Under the pieces are notes generated by a model. The model did not search any database and was not told where the DNA came from. It saw only the letters and a program-made list of their open reading frames with translations. A DNA stretch of 6,017 nucleotides from the NCBI GenBank assembly GCA_937974195.1, contig CALJIC010000097.1, forward strand, positions 1 to 6,017, written 5' to 3'. This document shows, piece by piece, positions 1-4,986 of this stretch. Positions within the stretch are counted from its first letter, which is position 1. Each line of letters starts with the position of its first letter. The stretch is from an uncultured Roseiflexaceae bacterium. Lineage in GTDB: Bacteria; Chloroflexota; Chloroflexia; Chloroflexales; Roseiflexaceae. The translations under genes and the position numbers were made by a program.

Positions 1-3
1 TGG

Positions 4-56
4 GTGCAGGGCGGAGCGCCTGCACAAGCGCCTGCGAGAATGCGACCGGGTGCAGG
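4..56. repeat. Cluster of GTGCAGG / CCTGCAC half-sites upstream of the first promoter
   Basis: The nine bases GGGTGCAGG occur at 2-10 and again at 48-56. The inverse CCTGCAC is at 19-25 and a partial copy, CCTGCG, lies near 31-36. The first pair can also fold as GTGCA/TGCAC with an inner GGCG/CGCC stem (4-25). The cluster sits directly upstream of the TATATAAT element of the following exporter gene, which is where an activator or repressor would bind. It could equally be the end of an upstream transcript, because the gene to the left lies outside the window. Confidence 0.3.
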
Positions 57-78
57 ACAGACCACCGCGTAAGTCCTG

Positions 79-86
79 TATATAAT
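79..86 (+). promoter_or_regulatory. Candidate promoter (-10, TATATAAT) for the MFS_3 exporter
   Basis: TATATAAT at 79-86 contains a perfect TATAAT (81-86) in otherwise GC-rich DNA, and a TG lies immediately before it at 77-78. The best -35 match is AGGACA at 54-59 (GACA shared with TTGACA). The spacer is 19-21 bp depending on which hexamer is used, which is longer than ideal, so an activator or an alternative sigma factor is possible. Transcription would start near 92-95, leaving about 45 nt of 5' leader that consists mostly of the hairpin at 105-138. Confidence 0.5.
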
Positions 87-104
87 GGAGGGCGTGTCCT
101 CGCC

Positions 105-138
105 GCGGCGGGCGGCTCTCTAGGGGAGCCGCCGCCGC
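105..138 (+). promoter_or_regulatory. Leader hairpin that contains the exporter's Shine-Dalgarno
   Basis: GCGGCGGGCGGCTC (105-118) pairs with GAGCCGCCGCCGC (126-138), leaving one bulged G. The loop is TCTAGGG. The Shine-Dalgarno AGGGGAG (122-128) lies in the loop and the start of the 3' arm, and the stem ends directly against the TTG start at 139. The geometry is that of a translation-controlling hairpin that must open before initiation. The pairing is visible in the sequence; regulation is an inference, and GC-rich DNA does form hairpins by chance. Confidence 0.45.
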
Positions 139-1752
139 TTGTCTGTGAGGTCGTCTACGTCCGACACAACCGTCCGCAGCTCATCGCCGTGGGGGCCGCT
201 GGCGCAGCCGATCTTCCGCGCCGTCTGGCTGGCCGCCCTGGCCTCGAACATCGGCACGCTGATGCAGGGCGTTGCGGCGGCCTGGCTGATGACCGCCCTG
301 ACCACGTCGCCCGCGCCGGTGGCGCTGCTGACGACGATGGCTAACCTGCCGCTCTTCCTGGTCGGCCTGCCCGCCGGCGCGCTGGCGGACGTGGTGGACC
401 GGCGGCGCCTAGTGCTGCTGACGCAGATCTGGATGCTCGTCGTCGCGAGCGTGCTCGGCGTGGTGGCGCTGCTCGGCTGGATCTCGCCGGGGCTGCTGCT
501 CGCGCTGACGTTTCTGATCAGCCTCGGCGGCGCGCTCGGGGCGCCCGCGTGGCAGGCGATCGTGCCGCAGCTCGTGCCGCGCCGCGATCTGCCGTCCGCC
601 GTCGCGCTCAACAGCGCCGGCTTCAACCTGGCGCGGGCGATCGGCCCGGCGCTCGGTGGGCTGGTCGTCGCCGCGAGCGGCCCCGCCGCCGTGTTCCTGC
701 TGAACGCGGCGTCGTTCCTGGCCGTCATCGCCGTCATGGCCCGCTGGCGCCCGCCGCCGCGGCCGCAGCTCGAGCGGCCCGAGCCGGTGCGCAGCGCTGT
801 GGCCGCCGGGCTGCGCTTCGCGCGCCACGCCCCGCCGCTGCGCGCCGTCCTGGTGCGCACCGCGGCCTGGATCGTCGCGGCGAGCGCGCTGCTGTCGCTG
901 CTCCCGGTGGTCGCCGCGCGGCAGCTGGGGCTCGACGCGTTCGGGTACGGGGTGCTGCTGGGCAGCCTGGGCATCGGCGCGGTGGGCGGCGCCGCGCTCA
1001 TGCCGCGCCTGCGCGCCCGCTGGTCGACCGACAGGCTGGCGGTTGGCATGACGCTGATCTTCGCCGCCGCGCTGTTCGCGCTCGCCGGGGTGCGCAACCT
1101 GCTGGCGCTGAACGCCATGCTCGTGCTGGCCGGCGTCGCCTGGCTGTCGGTCAACGCCTTCCTCAACGTCGCGGCGCAGACGCTCGCGCCGGCCTGGGTC
1201 CAGGCGCGGGCGCTGGGCATCTACCTGCTCGTCTCGCAGGGCGGGCTCGCGGCGGGCAGCGCGCTGTGGGGCCTCGTGGCCGACCGCTTCGGCGCACCGG
1301 TGGCGCTGGCTGCCGCCGGCGTGGCGCTGATCATCGGGCTGGCCACCGTGCGCCGCTGGCCGCTGCTGCCCGGCGATACGCTCGACCTGCGGCCCTCGAA
1401 CCACTGGCCGGCGCCGCACTTCGAGCGCGAGCCGGCGGCGGAGGAGGGGCCGGTGCTGGTGATGATCGACTACCGGGTCGCCCAGGAGAACCAGGCGGAC
1501 TTCTGCGCGGTGATGAGCGAGCTGGCGCTGATCCGCCGCCGCGACGGCGCGACGCGCTGGCGGCTCTTCCGCGACGCGGCCGACCCGGAGCGGCTGATCG
1601 AGACCTTCCTCGTCCCGTCGTGGGCCGAGTACCTCCGCCAGCACGAGCGCGTCACCGTCGCCGACCGGGCGGTGGAGGAGCGCGCGCTGGCCCTGCGCAA
1701 GCCGGGGACGGAGGCGGTCACCTCGCACTTCATCGCCGCCGACAGCGCGTGA
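139..1752 (+). CDS. MFS_3-type (EntS-like) exporter with C-terminal alpha/beta domain
   Basis: This is a 537-residue major facilitator superfamily permease of the MFS_3/EntS-like group, whose known members export siderophores or drugs by proton antiport. Residues about 25-408 form some 12 hydrophobic segments. The motif-A equivalent between helices 2 and 3 is GALADVVDRRR (80-90). The helix 5 signature FNLARAIGPALGG lies at 162-174. After a proline-rich link (around 412-430) comes a soluble tail of about 100 residues containing VLVMIDYRV, RRRDGATRW and HERVTVADRA. Such a tail is common in MFS_3 proteins and resembles a ferredoxin-like (ABM-type) fold; its role is unknown. The TTG start at 139 fits the AGGGGAG ribosome site with a 10-nt gap. 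A GTG at 145 is the alternative. The substrate cannot be read from the sequence, and no biosynthetic genes are adjacent. Confidence 0.9.
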   Translation: MSVRSSTSDTTVRSSSPWGPLAQPIFRAVWLAALASNIGTLMQGVAAAWLMTALTTSPAPVALLTTMANLPLFLVGLPAGALADVVDRRRLVLLTQIWMLVVASVLGVVALLGWISPGLLLALTFLISLGGALGAPAWQAIVPQLVPRRDLPSAVALNSAGFNLARAIGPALGGLVVAASGPAAVFLLNAASFLAVIAVMARWRPPPRPQLERPEPVRSAVAAGLRFARHAPPLRAVLVRTAAWIVAASALLSLLPVVAARQLGLDAFGYGVLLGSLGIGAVGGAALMPRLRARWSTDRLAVGMTLIFAAALFALAGVRNLLALNAMLVLAGVAWLSVNAFLNVAAQTLAPAWVQARALGIYLLVSQGGLAAGSALWGLVADRFGAPVALAAAGVALIIGLATVRRWPLLPGDTLDLRPSNHWPAPHFEREPAAEEGPVLVMIDYRVAQENQADFCAVMSELALIRRRDGATRWRLFRDAADPERLIETFLVPSWAEYLRQHERVTVADRAVEERALALRKPGTEAVTSHFIAADSA

Positions 1753-1771
1753 GTCCCAGGCCCCGTCTGTG

Positions 1772-1793
1772 TCACGCTGGCACGTGATATGCT
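1772..1793 (+). promoter_or_regulatory. Possible extended -10 promoter overlapped by a palindrome
   Basis: TGATATGCT at 1785-1793 matches an extended -10 (TGnTATnnT). The imperfect palindrome TCACG-N6-CGTGA (1772-1787) overlaps its upstream part, as an operator might. There is no good -35 hexamer. It would drive the 43-codon leader ORF, the repeat array and perhaps the AT-hook gene. The same palindrome followed by CTTTT at 1796-1800 could instead be a weak terminator for the preceding exporter. Confidence 0.28.
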
Positions 1794-1840
1794 GCCTTTT
1801 CGGTGTCTCCAGGCGTGATGCCCCCCTGGAGGAGTTAGGG

Positions 1841-1972
1841 ATGCAGAGCCTCCCCTGGATCTCCCTTATACTGCCGCTGCGATACGATCTCCGCAGCGCG
1901 GCGGAGCGAAGGAAGCCTCCGTGCAGGGAAGCGCCGATGCCGTGTGCCGCACGAGTGTGGGGCCGCGCGTGA
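1841..1972 (+). CDS. Possible small leader ORF (43 residues), unknown function
   Basis: An ATG at 1841 follows the strong ribosome site GGAGGAG (1828-1834) with a 6-nt gap, better than most starts in the window. The product begins MQSLPWISLILPLRYD, with a short hydrophobic stretch, and continues with a basic, cysteine-containing tail that ends in WGRA. The stop lies 12 nt before the 21-bp repeat array. I do not recognise the peptide. Its second half looks like translated non-coding GC-rich DNA, so only the initiation signal supports it. The upstream CTCCAGG (1807-1813) can pair either with CCTGGAG (1825-1831), covering part of the ribosome site, or with CCTGGA (1854-1859) inside the ORF, leaving the site free. 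That is a leader-peptide type arrangement, but unproven. Confidence 0.3.
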   Translation: MQSLPWISLILPLRYDLRSAAERRKPPCREAPMPCAARVWGRA

Positions 1973-1984
1973 GCGTTGCGGGGC

Positions 1985-2215
1985 GTGTTCCGTTGTTGCA
2001 GCTCGGTGTTCCTTTATTGCAGGCCGGTGTTCCGTTGTTGCAGCTCGGTGTTCCTTTATTGCAGGCCGGTGTTCCTTTATTGCAGGCCGGTGTTCCTTTG
2101 TTGCAGGCCGGTGTTCCTTTATTGCAGGGCAGTGTTCCTTTATTGCAGGGCAGTGTTCCTTTATTGCAGGCCGGTGTTCCGTTGTTGCAGCTCGGTGTTC
2201 CGTTATTGCAGGTCA
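1985..2215. repeat. 21-bp tandem repeat array, 11 contiguous copies
   Basis: Eleven head-to-tail units of exactly 21 bp begin at 1985, 2006, 2027, 2048, 2069, 2090, 2111, 2132, 2153, 2174 and 2195, with no spacers. Each begins GTGTTCC and has the core (T/G)TT(A/G)TTGCAG followed by five variable bases. There are five variants in the order A B A B B C D D B A E: A has GTTGTTGCAGCTCG, B has TTTATTGCAGGCCG, C has TTTGTTGCAGGCCG, D ends GGGCA and E ends GGTCA. The array is less GC-rich than its surroundings. The period is two turns of B-DNA and also a multiple of three, so reading frames stay open through it (heptapeptide GVPLLQA on the plus strand, CNKGTPA on the minus strand). It lies between the 43-codon ORF and the AT-hook gene. 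It could be a minisatellite, a phased protein-binding array, or an iteron- or centromere-like locus. Confidence 0.97.
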
Positions 2216-2477
2216 GTGCAATGCCTCCGCGGGCCGCGCCCGACGACCGCGTGAGCCTGTGGAGGGAAGGCGGTGCCGCTCCGGCGCCTCCCTGCTGGAG
2301 GAAAGCCGCCCGTGCGAGTCTGTGGCTCGCTTCCCTGCGGGGAGGGCGGGCGGCATGGCCGCACAAGCCGCACCGCGCCGCCGGCCTTCGGGCTGGCCGT
2401 GTCGACGATACGCGTCAGCTCGCCCGGATCGTTTCTCAGCGTCTAAGCGTGGATTCTCACAGCAAGCGAGGCCGCCA
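2216..2477. other. GC-rich region between the repeat array and the AT-hook gene
   Basis: I see no convincing gene here. The main structure is a nested fold. GCCGCCCG (2305-2312) pairs with CGGGCGGC (2347-2354), enclosing a GCGAG/CTCGC hairpin (2314-2330) and a small CCC-TGC-GGG hairpin. CGCTTCCCTGC (2328-2338) is the reverse complement of GCAGGGAAGCG at 1923-1933, so the array is bracketed by an 11-bp inverted repeat. The last 80 bases before the next gene contain no clear promoter hexamers. The region may be a leader of the downstream gene or simply spacer. Confidence 0.4.
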
Positions 2478-2873
2478 ATGCCACACGTACGCAAGCTCGA
2501 ACCCGAGGAAGCCCGCAGCATCGAGGACCGAGGCAAGGGACAGCGCAAGCTCATCGAGGAGCAGTATGATCGATTCCTGGCGGACTTCTCACTAGGGGAC
2601 TACGGAGAGGCCTTCCCGGAGCCTGGCGAGAGGCGGCTGACGGTGCGCAACAGGCTGAAGGCCGCGGCGAGGCGCAAGGGTCTCCCCCTGACCTTCCTGC
2701 GCACCAGGGGCGAAGTGATCCTCTTCAAGGTCGAGGAGCCGAGCGCCAACGGGCAGCTGTCGCGCGCGGGGCGCACGCGCCGGGAGCGCGGCGTGCAGGA
2801 GCCGACGCCGGCTGTTCCGTCGCTGAACCAGGCCACCGCCAAGCGGCGCGGCAGGCCGAGGAAGTCAGAGTAG
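2478..2873 (+). CDS. Small basic protein with C-terminal AT-hook, putative DNA-binding
   Basis: This is a 131-residue soluble protein without signal peptide or membrane segment. Residues 1-40 are charged and probably helical (EEARSIEDRGKGQRKLIEEQ, then a YDRFLADF segment). Residues 41-85 look like a compact domain: GDYGEAF, RRLTVRNRLKAAARRKG (basic helix) and LTFLRTRGEVILFKVEE (likely beta strands). The tail from about 90 is disordered and basic, ending in KRRGRPRKSE, a textbook AT-hook (GRP core flanked by R/K), which binds the minor groove of AT-rich DNA. ATG 2478 is chosen because GAGG (2467-2470) lies 7 nt upstream and because translation further upstream runs through the tandem repeats. 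A nucleoid-associated or regulatory role is an inference. The nearby 21-bp array offers regularly spaced TTTATT tracts. It is transcribed alone and followed by an intrinsic terminator. I know no named family for it. Confidence 0.8.
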   Translation: MPHVRKLEPEEARSIEDRGKGQRKLIEEQYDRFLADFSLGDYGEAFPEPGERRLTVRNRLKAAARRKGLPLTFLRTRGEVILFKVEEPSANGQLSRAGRTRRERGVQEPTPAVPSLNQATAKRRGRPRKSE

Positions 2874-2894
2874 CTCGCTGCCGGTGCTATGCGG

Positions 2895-2919
2895 AGCCGC
2901 CCAGCGCTGGGCGGCTTTT
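2895..2919 (+). terminator. Rho-independent terminator of the AT-hook gene
   Basis: A perfect 22-bp palindrome (2895-2916: AGCCGCCCAGC and its reverse complement) is followed directly by TTTT (2916-2919). It begins 21 nt after the TAG stop at 2871-2873. It insulates the AT-hook gene from the downstream antiporter. Confidence 0.88.
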
Positions 2920-3002
2920 GCTGTTGCTAGGCTCTCTAACCGCTCGGCAGAGCTGCGTGCATTGCTGAGCCAATCCAGCGTCGTGGGCCGCAGTGTGGCT
3001 CG

Positions 3003-3034
3003 CTGACGGCGCCCACACCGAGAGGATATATAAT
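3003..3034 (+). promoter_or_regulatory. Candidate promoter for the DHA2 antiporter
   Basis: TATATAAT at 3027-3034 (perfect TATAAT at 3029-3034) is the same octamer found before the MFS_3 gene. The best -35 is CTGACG (3003-3008, four of six), with an 18-20 bp spacer. GTGGGC (2983-2988) and GCCCAC (3011-3016) form an inverted repeat around the -35, a possible operator. The predicted leader is about 95 nt. Confidence 0.5.
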
Positions 3035-3134
3035 CAGGCGGTCTTTTCCGGCAGGGTGACGTCCACTCGCGTCTCGAAGCCCTGTTCTTGCTTTCTGCGT
3101 ATTCGTGACCGTATCGTCAAAACAGGGGGCGTCC

Positions 3135-4526
3135 ATGTCTCGACCCACCCGCGGCTCCACTGGGCTGGTGCTGACCGTGCTCTTCCTCGGTGTATTGATG
3201 GGTGCCCTCGATATCGCCATCGTAGGCCCCGCCCTGCCCGCGCTGCGGGCGCACTTCGCGGTGGACGACCGCGCAGGGGCCTGGGTCTTCACGCTCTACG
3301 TCTTTCTCAACCTGCTTGGGGCGCCGGCGCTGGCGAAGCTGAGCGACCGGCTCGGGCGCCGGCCGGTCTACCTGCTGGCGCTGGCGATCTTTGCCGCCGG
3401 CTCAGCCCTTGCCGCGGCAGCGCCGAGCTTCTGGCTGCTGCTGGTTGGGCGGGTGCTCCAGGGGCTGGGGGCGGGCGGCATCTTCCCGGTCGCCAGCGCC
3501 GTGGTTGGCGACAGCTTCCCGCCTGAGCGCAAGGGCTTCGCCCTGGGTATGATCGGCGCCGTCTTCGGCCTGGCCTTTATCATCGGGCCGATTCTGGGCG
3601 CCTTGCTGCTCCAGATCGGCTGGCGCTGGATCTTCTTGGTGAACCTGCCCGTGGCCGCGCTGGTGATGCTGCTGGGCTGGCTGGCTCTGCCCGACACGCG
3701 GGCCGCTCAGTGGCGTCCCTTCGATATGCCGGGCCTGCTGCTGCTCGGCCTGTTGCTCGGCGGCCTCACCCTGGGCACGAGCAACCTGGACGTGTCGCAG
3801 CTTGGCGCCAGCCTGCTCTCGCTCCAGGTCTGGCCCTTCCTGGCTGTCGCCGTGCTGGCGATACCGGCTTTCCTCTGGGTCGAGCGACGCGCCGCCGACC
3901 CGCTGCTCCGCCCCAGCCTGATCGGCACACGCCAGCTCGGGCTGGCGAACGCGCTCACCGCTGGCGCCGGGCTTGGCGAGGGCGTGATCGTCTTTCTGCC
4001 GAGCTTCGCCGTCGCCGCCTTCGGGGTGAGCGAGAGCGGCGCCAGCTACATGATCCTGCCCGTGGTGCTCGCCATCGCCGTCGGCTCTCCGCTGGCCGGG
4101 CGCCTGCTCGATAAGGTTGGCGCACGCTCAGTGGTGATCGGCGGGACGACCCTGGCCGCGGCCGGGCTGTTCCTGCTCGGGATCCAGGGTGCTGCCCTCT
4201 GGAGCTTCTACACGGCGTGCGTGCTGATCGGCCTCGGGCTCTCCTGCCTGCTCGGGGCGCCGATCCGCTACATTATGCTCACCGAGGCACCACCCGACGA
4301 CCGCGCGGCAGCCCAGGGCGCTGTAACGGTCTTCACGGGAGTGGGCCAGTTGCTGAGCGGGGCGCTCGTCGGCGCGGTGGCCGCCTCGGCCGGCGGCGGG
4401 CTGGCGGGCTATAGCCTGGCCTATGTTGTGAGCGGCGGCGTGATGGCAGTGCTGGTGCTGCTCGCCCTCGGCCTCAAGAACCGGCCCGCCGCAACTGCGC
4501 CCGAGGCCGTGTCGCCGAGCGCCTAA
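3135..4526 (+). CDS. MFS drug:H+ antiporter, DHA2 family (EmrB/QacA-like, 14 helices)
   Basis: This 463-residue integral membrane protein matches the DHA2 branch of MFS multidrug exporters, which expel lipophilic or cationic compounds in exchange for protons. The motifs are in order. Motif D1 LDIAIVGPALP (25-35) in helix 1 carries the family's membrane-embedded Asp. Motif A LAKLSDRLGRRPV (66-78) follows, then motif B GRVLQGLGAGG (105-115) with its Arg. Motif C GLAFIIGPILGALL (145-158) is the antiporter signature, and GWRWIFLVNLP (162-172) is typical of DHA2. The length and hydrophobic profile fit 14 helices, with the usual two extra helices at about 195-250. ATG 3135 is preferred over an in-frame GTG at 3105 because AGGGGG (3124-3129) sits 5 nt before it. 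No membrane-fusion (EmrA) partner is adjacent, so it probably works alone in the inner membrane. The substrate is unknown. Confidence 0.93.
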   Translation: MSRPTRGSTGLVLTVLFLGVLMGALDIAIVGPALPALRAHFAVDDRAGAWVFTLYVFLNLLGAPALAKLSDRLGRRPVYLLALAIFAAGSALAAAAPSFWLLLVGRVLQGLGAGGIFPVASAVVGDSFPPERKGFALGMIGAVFGLAFIIGPILGALLLQIGWRWIFLVNLPVAALVMLLGWLALPDTRAAQWRPFDMPGLLLLGLLLGGLTLGTSNLDVSQLGASLLSLQVWPFLAVAVLAIPAFLWVERRAADPLLRPSLIGTRQLGLANALTAGAGLGEGVIVFLPSFAVAAFGVSESGASYMILPVVLAIAVGSPLAGRLLDKVGARSVVIGGTTLAAAGLFLLGIQGAALWSFYTACVLIGLGLSCLLGAPIRYIMLTEAPPDDRAAAQGAVTVFTGVGQLLSGALVGAVAASAGGGLAGYSLAYVVSGGVMAVLVLLALGLKNRPAATAPEAVSPSA

Positions 4527-4544
4527 ACGCATCGCCTCCATGGG

Positions 4545-4586
4545 GGCGGCCTCGCGATGGTGCAGCGAACTCGCGGTGAGGCCGCC
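4545..4586 (+). terminator. Strong hairpin just after the antiporter gene (no U-tract)
   Basis: GGCGGCCTC+GCGA (4545-4557) pairs with TCGC (4571-4574) and GAGGCCGCC (4578-4586), giving 13 base pairs with a 3-nt GGT bulge and a 13-nt loop. It starts 19 nt after the TAA at 4524-4526. No T-run follows, so it is more likely a 3' mRNA-stabilising or pausing structure than a classic intrinsic terminator. Confidence 0.4.
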
Positions 4587-4701
4587 GGCGGGGAGCGACG
4601 TGGTGGAGCAGCGCACATTGCGCTTGGCTTGCCAGCGCGTACTACCTGTGCTTGATGTAGCTCAGGTGCTACCCCGCCGTCGCTCACGCAGAAACCGTGT
4701 G
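4587..4701. other. Intergenic DNA without recognisable gene
   Basis: Open frames here have no ribosome site and a composition of translated non-coding DNA. A short GTAGC/GCTAC hairpin (4657-4672) is present. I see no promoter pair, tRNA or protein similarity. Together with the flanking hairpin and inverted-end element it forms a gene-free stretch of about 460 bases between the converging antiporter and the minus-strand genes. Confidence 0.5.
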
Positions 4702-4944
4702 GCCGAACGCCTAGCTGTCAGCCGCGCCGCTGGCGGGTGTCTGAAGCGGGACTCGCGGCGGCAGGCACGCCCCTACCAGGCAAACTGCGTGCTGCCGACC
4801 TGGATTGGCACCAGCTCGAATGCGCGGGGAGTCTGTAGCCCTGCGGGAACTTGGGTTGCGACGCAAGGCCGTAGTAGTTTGGCGGGTACATCGCGCCCAG
4901 GTTCCGGCCGCGCCAGCGGTGTTGGCTGCACAGCGTGGTTGGGC
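4702..4944. repeat. 243-bp element with attC-like imperfect inverted ends
   Basis: The 34-nt ends 4702-4735 and 4911-4944 are imperfect inverted repeats. The outer boxes are GCCGAAC and GTTGGGC. On the minus strand the latter reads GCCCAAC, a match to the attC R'' consensus RYYYAAC. Inside are short unpaired stretches (4709-4713 and 4935-4937), then GCTGTCAGCC (4714-4723) against GCTG[T]GCAGCC, where the 4911-4934 arm carries extra unpaired bases, then a shared CGCTGGCG. Paired R box, unpaired spacer, L box with an extrahelical base and further stem is the plan of integron attC sites. The total length exceeds usual attC sites, the R' box on the minus strand (GTTCGGC) deviates at one base, and no integrase is in view. 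The alternative is a MITE-like element; no flanking target duplication is seen. Confidence 0.4.
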
Positions 4945-4954
4945 TGCGACATTT

Positions 4955-4976
4955 GAGCTGAAAACCATCTCAGCTC
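4955..4976 (-). terminator. Hairpin downstream of the small membrane-protein gene
   Basis: GAGCTGA (4955-4961) and TCAGCTC (4970-4976) form a perfect 7-bp stem with an 8-nt loop. It lies 10 bases past the minus-strand stop at 4987. No U-tract follows on the minus strand, so termination activity is uncertain. Confidence 0.35.
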
Positions 4977-4986
4977 TGGCGTTACT

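Noticed and set aside
409..1728. Long minus-strand open frames opposite the first exporter (also 120-1220)
   Set aside because: They are Arg/Ala/Gly-rich low-complexity translations opposite a clear MFS gene, which is typical of high-GC antisense frames.
1985..2215. CRISPR array
   Set aside because: The 21-bp units abut without unique spacers, and no cas gene is present.
1944..2873. A single 309-residue gene running from the repeats into the AT-hook protein
   Set aside because: The frame is open, but the GTG at 1944 has no ribosome site and the segment between array and 2478 reads like translated non-coding DNA. ATG 2478 has its own ribosome site.
3105..3134. Upstream GTG as the start of the DHA2 antiporter
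   Set aside because: The ATG at 3135 has AGGGGG 5 nt upstream, and the extra ten residues precede the usual family N-terminus.
4650..4722. tRNA gene suggested by GTAGCTCAG, a D-arm-like string
   Set aside because: No acceptor stem, anticodon arm or GGTTCGAATCC-like T-arm follows; it is just a small GTAGC/GCTAC hairpin.
4540..4956. Plus-strand 138-codon frame after the antiporter
   Set aside because: There is no ribosome site, its start lies beside the hairpin, and it runs through the inverted-end element. The residues show no domain pattern.
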